The notes under the pieces: model-generated | Told to the model about the DNA's origin: nothing | The model's database searches: none | The model's input: the letters and a program-made list of their open reading frames with translations, nothing else | Translations under genes and position numbers: made by a program | Shown here: piece by piece, positions 1 through 5,501 of the stretch | Numbering within the stretch: position 1 is the stretch's first letter | How the letters are laid out: each line of letters opens with the position of its first letter | Assembly: GCA_002310175.1 (NCBI GenBank) | Contig: DBYG01000040.1 | Coordinates: 1 to 13,196, forward strand | Length of the DNA stretch: 13,196 nt | Direction of reading: 5' to 3' | DNA from: Bacteroidales bacterium UBA1192 | Lineage (GTDB): Bacteria; Bacteroidota; Bacteroidia; Bacteroidales; Bacteroidaceae

Positions 1-822
1 GGCATGAACACCATCCACGGACGTGCCGCCGCCATCGCCACCGGCTGCAAGGTGGCCAACCCTGACCTGACCGTATGGCAGATTTCAGGCGACGGTGACG
101 GTCTGGCCATAGGCGGAAACCATTTCATTCATGCCAACCGCCGTAACATCAACCTGAACATGATACTGCTCAACAACCGCATATACGGCTTGACAAAGGG
201 TCAGTACTCGCCCACCTCACCCCGCGGGTTCGTGAGCAAGTCCAGCCCTTACGGCACAGTGGAGGATCCGTTCCGTCCGGCCGAGCTATGCTTCGGTGCA
301 CGCGGCCATTTCTTTGCCCGCGCTGTGGCCACCGACGCTCCCGGCACCGTGGATATCCTCAAGGCCGCATACAACCATAAGGGTGCATCGGTCTGTGAGA
401 TACTACAGAACTGCGTGATTTTCAACAACGGCACTCATGATGCGGTATATAACAAGGAGGGCCGCGCCAAAAATGCCATCTACGTAAAACACGGCGAGCC
501 GCTGGTGTTCGGTGAGAACAATGAGTTCGGACTCGTTCAGGAGGGGTTCGGCCTCAAGGTGGTCAAGATAGGTGAGAACGGCATCACGCTGAAGGATATC
601 CTTGTTCACGATGCCCACTGCCAGGACAACACCCTGCAGCTCAAGCTGGCCCTGATGGGCGACGGCGACGGATTCCCCGTTGCTCTGGGCGTGATCCGCG
701 ATGTGGATGCTCCCACCTACGACGATGCCGTTACCGCACAGATTGAGGAGGTCAAGGCCGCCAAGAAGTACCACACATTCGCTGAGCTCCTGGAGACCAA
801 TGACATCTGGGAAGTGAAATAA
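1..822 (+). CDS. korB: 2-oxoacid:ferredoxin oxidoreductase beta subunit, 5'-truncated by the window edge
   Basis: This is the thiamine-diphosphate-binding beta subunit of a 2-oxoacid (probably 2-oxoglutarate):ferredoxin oxidoreductase. The enzyme oxidatively decarboxylates the 2-oxoacid to acyl-CoA and reduces ferredoxin in the cytoplasm. About 273 codons are visible. The frame is open from base 1, and the family is usually near 330-340 residues, so roughly 60 N-terminal residues, including the WCxGC region, lie outside; the ATG at 4 is an internal Met. Visible motifs are HGRAAAIATG, the ThDP/Mg motif GDGDG (nt 88-102), the paired Asn of LLNNRIYGL about 25 residues later, and LTKGQYSPTS, all diagnostic of KorB. 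The C-terminus is intact and ends at TAA 820-822. The alpha subunit is presumably upstream. The choice of 2-oxoglutarate over another oxoacid is family inference. A strong terminator follows 10 nt later, so this is the last gene of its operon. Confidence 0.93.
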   Translation, partial: GMNTIHGRAAAIATGCKVANPDLTVWQISGDGDGLAIGGNHFIHANRRNINLNMILLNNRIYGLTKGQYSPTSPRGFVSKSSPYGTVEDPFRPAELCFGARGHFFARAVATDAPGTVDILKAAYNHKGASVCEILQNCVIFNNGTHDAVYNKEGRAKNAIYVKHGEPLVFGENNEFGLVQEGFGLKVVKIGENGITLKDILVHDAHCQDNTLQLKLALMGDGDGFPVALGVIRDVDAPTYDDAVTAQIEEVKAAKKYHTFAELLETNDIWEVK

Positions 823-832
823 GTGCAAAAAC

Positions 833-869
833 GTGCAATTGGGGCCTGTCCCCAATTGCACATTTTTTT
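833..869 (+). terminator. Intrinsic terminator after korB
   Basis: A perfect 12-bp stem (GTGCAATTGGGG at 833-844 with its complement at 850-861) encloses a 5-nt loop CCTGT and is followed by ATTTTTTT. It lies 10 nt after the korB stop. The core CTGTCCCC (846-853) recurs at 1240-1247, so the hairpin may also belong to a dispersed repeat family. Confidence 0.9.
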
Positions 870-870
870 A

Positions 871-878
871 TATCTTTG
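871..878 (+). promoter_or_regulatory. Bacteroidetes-type -7 box for the glsB-like gene
   Basis: TATCTTTG matches the Bacteroidetes -7 consensus TAnnTTTG. It begins one base after the T-run of the korB terminator and 39 nt before the ATG at 917, implying a leader of about 30 nt. I see no convincing -33 TTTG at the usual spacing, so the call rests on the -7 box and its position. Confidence 0.55.
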
Positions 879-916
879 AGCATGTTTATGTTTAACCAAA
901 TTAAAACTTTGTGTTT

Positions 917-1159
917 ATGGAAATCATTATTTCAATCCTGGTAGGCGTTCTGGCTGGTTTTCTGGCCGGCAAAATCATGAAAGGCGGCGGTTTCGGCTTT
1001 TGGGTTAACCTTCTGGTCGGTATTGCAGGCGGTATAATAGGCGGCTCCGTACTGGGTTGGCTCGGTATTCATTGGGGCGGCTGGTTCGGCACACTTCTCA
1101 CAGCCATAGTAGGTGCTGTTATCCTGCTCTGGATAATATCACTCTTCAAGAAAAAATAA
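917..1159 (+). CDS. GlsB/YeaQ/YmgE-family small membrane protein (transglycosylase-associated family)
   Basis: This is an 80-residue, very hydrophobic, glycine-rich inner-membrane protein. It has three likely transmembrane segments: about residues 2-20 (IIISILVGVLAGFLAG), 28-50 (FWVNLLVGIAGGIIGGSVLG) and 55-76 (GWFGTLLTAIVGAVILLWI), and it ends in a basic FKKK tail. The repeated GG/GxxxG patterns and length match the transglycosylase-associated (PF04226) family, linked to envelope or general stress in other bacteria; its biochemical role is unknown. I chose the ATG at 917. A GTG at 911 would add only two residues (MF) and has no better ribosome site. The gene has its own -7 box and stands as a single transcription unit, with a large palindrome 25 nt after its stop that could end its transcript. 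Confidence 0.85.
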   Translation: MEIIISILVGVLAGFLAGKIMKGGGFGFWVNLLVGIAGGIIGGSVLGWLGIHWGGWFGTLLTAIVGAVILLWIISLFKKK

Positions 1160-1184
1160 AGCGACACAAAAAGACACAGGCAAC

Positions 1185-1232
1185 TGAAGTGAACCTCAAA
1201 AGTTTTTTGTCTGACTTTCGGGGTTCACTTCA
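1185..1232. repeat. 48-bp interrupted palindrome, possible IS3-type end pair or terminator
   Basis: TGAAGTGAACC (1185-1195) is exactly complementary to 1222-1232. Pairing continues inward through T-G and C-G and then a second short stem, AAAGT (1199-1203) with ACTTT (1214-1218), leaving a loop of about 10 nt. Read inward from the right arm on the minus strand, TGAAGTGAACCCC-GAAAGTCAGAC resembles, from memory, the terminal repeats of IS3/IS150-group elements. No transposase is nearby, so this would be a remnant or a miniature element. It also lies just beyond the glsB-like gene and the minus-strand small ORF, and could serve either as a terminator, although no strong T-run follows it on the plus strand. 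Confidence 0.5.
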
Positions 1233-1239
1233 AATTGGA

Positions 1240-1254
1240 CTGTCCCCTTTTCCA
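1240..1254. repeat. CTGTCCCC dispersed intergenic motif
   Basis: The sequence CTGTCCCCTTTTCCA lies between two genes. Its last 13 bases (GTCCCCTTTTCCA, 1242-1254) recur exactly at 7555-7567 inside the convergent terminator between the C10 protease and upp, and its first eight (CTGTCCCC) recur at 846-853 in the korB terminator. Here no complementary GGGG arm is present nearby, so this copy looks like a half-element. Its role is unknown; a REP-like repeat is one possibility. Confidence 0.5.
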
Positions 1255-1274
1255 CATAGCCATTTTGCCACTTT

Positions 1275-1433
1275 TTAGTGCTTACCGAAGGGATTCAGGG
1301 ACTGGAAATCGCCTGTAATACCGTCGTAGTGGCGGAAAGTGGGCGGATTGGTGGAGAGGTCGTAGTAGTCCAGGGAGTCTATCGATACACTGAAATAGGC
1401 CAAGTCCTGAGGCGAGCGGTAGAGACGCTTCAT
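1275..1433 (-). CDS. Small ORF of 52 codons, start overlapping the upstream stop (TAATG)
   Basis: I do not recognise this protein. It reads from ATG (1433-1431) to TAA (1277-1275), giving 52 residues that begin MKRLYRSPQDLAYF and end SLNPFGKH. Its start shares one base with the TAA of the FISUMP gene, in the TAATG arrangement typical of translational coupling. Codon use looks genuine: by hand count about 37 of 51 codons end in G or C, like the GC-richer chromosomal genes here and unlike most of the preceding gene. It has no signal peptide or membrane segment and is rich in Tyr, Asp, Ser and Pro. It could be a real small cytoplasmic protein translated by re-initiation, or the 3' remnant of an older gene whose front was replaced by the FISUMP sequence. 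The FISUMP protein ends naturally before it, so a recent frameshift is unlikely. Confidence 0.45.
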   Translation of the reverse strand: MKRLYRSPQDLAYFSVSIDSLDYYDLSTNPPTFRHYDGITGDFQSLNPFGKH

Positions 1434-3139
1434 TATTTTGAGCAAACAGGCCGGACAGAGTGACCGTTGCTGCGGCTGTTGTCGCCCGTGGCGTGATTGT
1501 CCGAAATGAAGCAGAGGTTCCAGGCAGCGTACTGATCGGCCGTGCCGAGCGAACTTGACCAATAGTAGCCAAAGATACCAGCGTAGTTGATATCGGCATC
1601 GCGGCACCACCCGGCAGCGGGCAGGAAGATGGAGCGGTCGGTATAACCAGACTTCTTACTTGTAACCCAGCAACCATTGATTCCGTTCTGAGAAGTCCAT
1701 TTCCAGGTGCAGTTTTTCAACAACTCTTCGAATTCTGCTTGGGTGGGCATACGCCAATCTCCTCCCCAGATTACATGAGCAACGTCATCTTCAGTATCAA
1801 GAGTGGTTTTATTATCAACTGAGCCATAACTACTATGATTGTTATACTTGGTTAAACTTGTATATGAACCTTTGCAGTATTTATAAGTGGACCAGCTATA
1901 TTCGGTCTTAGGTTCCGTCTCTCCCCAAGCGTAATAGTTACCATACTCTTCAGGGGCAGAAGCGCCTACATTACATGTTGCCCATAAAACGGACAATCCT
2001 AAATCCACAAACTCGTAACCATTTGATTCATTTCTTGTCCCAATGAATGACTTGATTTCACCATAATGGGCCACATTGTCTATTATCACGTATGAGCGAT
2101 AATAAACTGTGACTGAATATATTGTAACTAATGTGAGAACGAAGTTGTTCTCATCATCAACCTCATTTGTGGAAACCTTTCGACCATTCACCGTCGGTGT
2201 TTCATTAGTTCCATAACAAACGCCTAACTCCGATGTACTGTATGCTTCACCGTCTATCTTCAGGGTGGATTTGACTGTATAAGTAGTTGTGTCAATGTCG
2301 CCAGTTATTACAACATCATCATCATTTGTAGAAAAGCTGCGTATAGGTCCGTATGAGATATAATTGTCAACGTAAGCGTATGAACGGTAATTATACGTGG
2401 TTGAACCTGACAAAGCCCGCAACTGGCAAGTAAAACTGCCATCTTGGTCCTTACTGCTTGCCTCAACCTTTTTATCATTTACCGTAGGTTCTGCATTTGT
2501 GCTGTAACATATTCCATACGTTATGGTTCTGTACTGTGTGGTCTCATCTATACTGATTGCACCTGAAACTTTTGCGCTATAGCATGTAAGTTGACTAACC
2601 TCACCGCTCACCAGTTCAACACCTTGGCCTTTTGTGGTAAACTCCTTTACGTTTCCATAAAACCATATCCCGCTCTGATAAACGAATGAACGGTAATAAT
2701 AAGTTGTGGATGGTGCCAAATCTGTTAATGTGATTGAATATTTTGCATCATCACCTATATTGGATGTGCTTACTGTTATTTGATTGCCGTTACTCTTATT
2801 CGGTGTACCATTTGAGGAATAGATTATTCCTACTTTTAAATCCGAGGACAGATTATCTAAAATGTATGCCCATGAGGTTATTGTGGCAGTATAAGTAGTA
2901 ATGTCTGTAGCATTACCGGTAACTGTGGTTTCATCCTCTTCATTACCGTTATCATCAGACCCCACAAGCTCGAAATAAACACTATCTATACGATTTACAT
3001 CAAAAGACGTGATAAGTCCATCTATAGTGCGAACCTTCATCTGATAGTAATACTGGGCTGATACCGTATTTGTACCAAAAATGAACAACAAGGTAGTTGT
3101 TATGCAAATTAGTGCTGATTTCAATACTGTATGTTTCAT
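1433..3139 (-). CDS. Secreted protein with three Fn3-like repeats and a C-terminal FISUMP domain
   Basis: The protein has 568 residues. Residues 1-28 form a type I signal peptide ending in VSA before QYYYQ, with no lipobox cysteine. Residues 33-58 are the short segment MKVRTIDG...FDVNRIDSVYFE common in exported Bacteroidales proteins. Three diverged beta-sandwich repeats of about 95 residues follow (about 72-170, 176-271 and 277-366). Each carries a (G)(I/V)CY or IIYSS strand, a 'PTVN'-type turn, a late YYRS(Y/F) strand and a closing YG-x-(I/V)-(K/R)-x-F. The FISUMP domain (Fibrobacter succinogenes major paralogous domain) spans about 376-568, with VDLGLSVLWATCNVG, YYAWGE, WRMPTQAEFEELL, YYWSSS and a terminal SVRPV. 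The family is exported or surface-associated, and its molecular function is unknown; adhesion or binding is a guess. Base composition changes inside the gene: AT-rich from the start to about 1650, GC-richer in the last 70 or so codons. A possible -7 box lies at 3191-3184. Confidence 0.85.
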   Translation of the reverse strand: MKHTVLKSALICITTTLLFIFGTNTVSAQYYYQMKVRTIDGLITSFDVNRIDSVYFELVGSDDNGNEEDETTVTGNATDITTYTATITSWAYILDNLSSDLKVGIIYSSNGTPNKSNGNQITVSTSNIGDDAKYSITLTDLAPSTTYYYRSFVYQSGIWFYGNVKEFTTKGQGVELVSGEVSQLTCYSAKVSGAISIDETTQYRTITYGICYSTNAEPTVNDKKVEASSKDQDGSFTCQLRALSGSTTYNYRSYAYVDNYISYGPIRSFSTNDDDVVITGDIDTTTYTVKSTLKIDGEAYSTSELGVCYGTNETPTVNGRKVSTNEVDDENNFVLTLVTIYSVTVYYRSYVIIDNVAHYGEIKSFIGTRNESNGYEFVDLGLSVLWATCNVGASAPEEYGNYYAWGETEPKTEYSWSTYKYCKGSYTSLTKYNNHSSYGSVDNKTTLDTEDDVAHVIWGGDWRMPTQAEFEELLKNCTWKWTSQNGINGCWVTSKKSGYTDRSIFLPAAGWCRDADINYAGIFGYYWSSSLGTADQYAAWNLCFISDNHATGDNSRSNGHSVRPVCSK

Positions 3140-3183
3140 TTCTTGAGGATATGGTTAGTGGTGCAGAATTGATTAAGTATCTA

Positions 3184-3191
3184 CAAAAGTA
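3184..3191 (-). promoter_or_regulatory. Possible -7 box for the FISUMP gene
   Basis: On the minus strand the sequence reads TACTTTTG, matching TAnnTTTG, 44 nt before the ATG. It lies downstream of the tRNA terminator, so the gene would have its own promoter. No clear -33 element is seen. Confidence 0.45.
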
Positions 3192-3221
3192 GGTAATTTA
3201 TTTAAAATCAGGATATAAAAT

Positions 3222-3277
3222 ACAAAAAAAAGGAAGGCCTTGTAGGGTGCTTGAAAATAAGCAACTTACAAGGCCTT
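3222..3277 (-). terminator. Terminator of the tRNA-Arg gene
   Basis: Perfect 11-bp arms (AAGGCCTTGTA at 3234-3244 and its complement at 3267-3277) enclose a second 5-bp stem (TGCTT with AAGCA). On the minus strand the hairpin is followed by CC and a run of eight T. It begins 6 nt after the 3' end of the tRNA. Confidence 0.9.
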
Positions 3278-3283
3278 TTGTTG

Positions 3284-3355
3284 TACCTCCGCTGGGAATC
3301 GAACCCAAATTTAAAGTTTAGGAAACTTCCGTTCTATCCATTGAACTACAGAGGC
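3284..3355 (-). tRNA. tRNA-Arg, anticodon CCU (reads AGG)
   Basis: The minus strand folds into a complete 72-nt cloverleaf. The acceptor stem is GCCTCTG paired with CGGAGGT, with a G-T at the first pair and discriminator A. The D stem is GTTC/GAAC with loop AATGGATA. The anticodon stem is GAAGT/ACTTT with loop TTCCTAA, giving anticodon CCT. A 4-nt variable region follows, and the T arm has loop TTCGATT between TTGGG and CCCAG. The CCA end is not encoded, as is common in Bacteroidetes. The terminator lies directly downstream and a -7-like box lies about 25 nt upstream. Confidence 0.95.
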
Positions 3356-3380
3356 GGAACAGATTTGATGAATTCCGGTG

Positions 3381-3388
3381 CGAAGATA
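3381..3388 (-). promoter_or_regulatory. Probable -7 box for tRNA-Arg
   Basis: The minus strand reads TATCTTCG, one base from the TAnnTTTG consensus, 25 nt before the tRNA 5' end. It is divergent from, and only 12 bp away from, the plus-strand -7 box at 3401. Confidence 0.45.
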
Positions 3389-3400
3389 CTACATTTTTGC

Positions 3401-3408
3401 TAATTTTG
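3401..3408 (+). promoter_or_regulatory. -7 box for the GH127 / C10 protease pair
   Basis: TAATTTTG matches TAnnTTTG and lies 32 nt before the GH127 ATG, implying a leader of about 25 nt. No -33 TTTG is found at normal spacing. The 85-nt gap between the tRNA and GH127 holds both divergent boxes and nothing else that I can recognise. Confidence 0.5.
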
Positions 3409-3440
3409 CATAATTAACCAAATAACCTGATTACTCTATT

Positions 3441-5471
3441 ATGAAATTTTTGCCCAAAAGGGCCGTTCCGGTCATACTGTCCATTATGCTGACCGGTATT
3501 TCACAGGCCAAGGATAAGGCTCCCGGCTATCCTATAAACGGCGTTCCGTTCACGCAGGTGAAGGTGACACCGGACAGTTTCTGGGGGGAGCGCATACGTC
3601 AGAGCCGCGAGGTGACTATCCCGCTGGCTTTCAGCAAGTGCGAGGAGACGGACCGCTACACGAACTTTGAGCATGCCGCCGCCAAGATGGCCGAGACGGC
3701 ACGGGGTGACAACAGCAGCAACTACAGGCCCACCCAGTTCCCTTTTGATGACACTGATGTCTATAAGACGATTGAGGGCGCCAGCTATCTGCTCCAGACC
3801 TATCCGGACAAAAACCTTGAGGCATATATAGACAGTGTGCTGGATATTGTGGCTGCGGCACAGGAGCCCGACGGCTATCTCTACACCGCCCGCACCATGA
3901 ACCCTGCACACCCGCATGACTGGTCTGGCCCTACCCGCTGGAGCGCGGAGGAGAGCGGAAGCCACGAGCTCTATAATCTGGGACACATGGTGGAGGGTGC
4001 CATTGCCCATTATCAGGCCACCGGAAGCCGCAAGTTCCTGGATATAGCCATACGTTATGCTGACTGTGTGTGCCGCGAGATAGGCTACGGTCCCGGTCAG
4101 AAGGTGGTGGTGCCCGGACATCAGATTGCCGAGATGGCGCTGGCCAAACTCTATCTGGTCACGGGGGAGAGGAAATATCTGGATGAAGCCAAGCTTTTCC
4201 TGGATAACAAGGGCAAGACTGCCCGTAAGGATAAGTATGACCAGTCTTACAAGCCGGTGATAGAGCAGGATGAGGCTGTGGGCCATTCCGTACGCGCCGG
4301 TTATATGTACTCCGGTATGGCCGATGTGGCAGCTCTCACCGGAGACCAGTCATACGTGACTGCCATTGACCGTATTTGGGACAACATGGTGGGCAAGAAG
4401 ATGTACCTTACAGGAGGTATAGGCTCCACGGGAGGCAGTGAGGGGTTCACGGAGAACTATGACCTTCCTAACATGACCGGTTACTGCGAGACTTGCGCCG
4501 CGATAGCCAATGTCTATACCAACTACCGCCTGTTCCTGCTGCACGGCGACGCCAAGTACATGGATGTCCTGGAACGCGCCCTGTACAACGGTGTGATAAG
4601 CGGCGTGAGTCTGGACGGCGGAGGGTTCTTCTACCCTAACCCGCTGGAGAGCCACGGACAGCATCAGCGTCAGGCCTGGTTCGGGTGCGCGTGCTGCCCG
4701 AGCAATATCTGCCGTTTCATTCCGTCAGTCCCCGGCTATGCCTATGCTGTCAAGGACAACAGGGTATATGTGAACCTCTATCTCTCCAACACGCTCACCA
4801 CCAAGGTGAACGGACAGAACCTTCAGCTCACACAATCCACTTCATACCCCTGGGAGGGAAGGATAGAGCTTACCGTGGATAAGGCTCCGTCCCGTCAGTT
4901 CGCACTCAACCTGAGGATTCCCGGATGGGCACGTAACGAACCTGTACCCACTGACCTGTACCGTTATGCCGATGGCAAAACTCCCGTTTTCAACGTATAT
5001 CTGAACGGTGAGAAACAGGAGATTACAGCTGATGCCGAGGGCTATGCGGTGATAGATCGCAAGTGGAAGAAGGGTGACAAGGTGGTCCTGGACCTGCAGA
5101 TGGAGACCCGTATTGTGGAAGCCAACAGCCAGGTGCGTGAGGACCGCGGAAAGATTGCGGTGGAGAGAGGTCCCATAGTTTATTGCGCAGAATGGCCGGA
5201 CAATGATTTCAACGTGCTGAGCGCCACCCTTTCCGACAGGGCGGCATTCACCGTGGTGCCCACAAGCCTGACGGTGGAGGGCAGGCAGTACGGCATGAAC
5301 GCCATTGAGACTACCGCACAGGACAACTATACCGGCAATCCCGCACACAACCGCAGCGTGAAGCTGCGCCTCATCCCCTATTACGCATGGGCGCACAGGG
5401 GTAACGGTAATATGGAGGTATGGATAAACCGCCAGTCAGCAGGCCCGACAGGACGGCAGACAAGAAGATAA
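3441..5471 (+). CDS. GH127-family beta-L-arabinofuranosidase, secreted
   Basis: The protein has 676 residues, with a signal peptide of about 23 residues ending GISQA. The remainder fits an (alpha/alpha)6-barrel enzyme of the GH127 family (PF07944) with C-terminal beta domains. GH127 retaining enzymes use a zinc-bound cysteine nucleophile. The expected ligands are present: Glu350 and Cys352 in GYCETC, and Cys418-Cys419 in WFGCACCPSN. Glu334 in GSEGF fits the acid/base position, since spacing from Glu334 to Glu350 and on to the Cys pair agrees with Bifidobacterium HypBA1 (E322, E338, C417/C418) up to an offset of 12 then 1. Cys418 would be the nucleophile. The family removes beta-L-arabinofuranose from Hyp-linked arabino-oligosaccharides or pectic side chains; the substrate here is not proven, and GH146 is an alternative. 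After the family-typical MEVWIN end, a 14-residue polar tail (RQSAGPTGRQTRR) is unusual. It starts a likely two-gene operon with the C10 protease 30 nt downstream. Confidence 0.9.
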   Translation: MKFLPKRAVPVILSIMLTGISQAKDKAPGYPINGVPFTQVKVTPDSFWGERIRQSREVTIPLAFSKCEETDRYTNFEHAAAKMAETARGDNSSNYRPTQFPFDDTDVYKTIEGASYLLQTYPDKNLEAYIDSVLDIVAAAQEPDGYLYTARTMNPAHPHDWSGPTRWSAEESGSHELYNLGHMVEGAIAHYQATGSRKFLDIAIRYADCVCREIGYGPGQKVVVPGHQIAEMALAKLYLVTGERKYLDEAKLFLDNKGKTARKDKYDQSYKPVIEQDEAVGHSVRAGYMYSGMADVAALTGDQSYVTAIDRIWDNMVGKKMYLTGGIGSTGGSEGFTENYDLPNMTGYCETCAAIANVYTNYRLFLLHGDAKYMDVLERALYNGVISGVSLDGGGFFYPNPLESHGQHQRQAWFGCACCPSNICRFIPSVPGYAYAVKDNRVYVNLYLSNTLTTKVNGQNLQLTQSTSYPWEGRIELTVDKAPSRQFALNLRIPGWARNEPVPTDLYRYADGKTPVFNVYLNGEKQEITADAEGYAVIDRKWKKGDKVVLDLQMETRIVEANSQVREDRGKIAVERGPIVYCAEWPDNDFNVLSATLSDRAAFTVVPTSLTVEGRQYGMNAIETTAQDNYTGNPAHNRSVKLRLIPYYAWAHRGNGNMEVWINRQSAGPTGRQTRR

Positions 5472-5501
5472 TAAGACAAACGGAAAATAGAGGAAAGATA
5501 T

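Noticed and set aside
403..861. 152-codon minus-strand open frame opposite korB
   Set aside because: It is antisense to a well-conserved gene and overlaps its terminator, with no recognisable protein features; it is open because of the codon bias of korB.
911..916. GTG at 911 as the start of the GlsB-like protein
   Set aside because: It adds only two residues before a Met that starts the hydrophobic segment, and ATG is preferred without contrary ribosome-site evidence.
1278..1610. The small ORF at 1275-1433 as a frameshifted C-terminus of the FISUMP protein
   Set aside because: The FISUMP protein already ends with the family-typical SVRPV segment a few residues before its stop, so nothing is missing from it.
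3284..3355. tRNA-Arg as an integration (att) site for a mobile island
   Set aside because: I found no partial copy of the tRNA 3' end elsewhere in the window and no integrase; an island extending beyond the window cannot be excluded.
3501..4286. 261-codon minus-strand open frame opposite GH127
   Set aside because: It lies wholly within the GH127 gene, whose motifs are intact, and reads as a low-complexity antisense translation without a promoter.
4842..5396. 184-codon minus-strand open frame opposite the 3' part of GH127
   Set aside because: Same reasoning: antisense to a confident gene, with no family match or independent signals.
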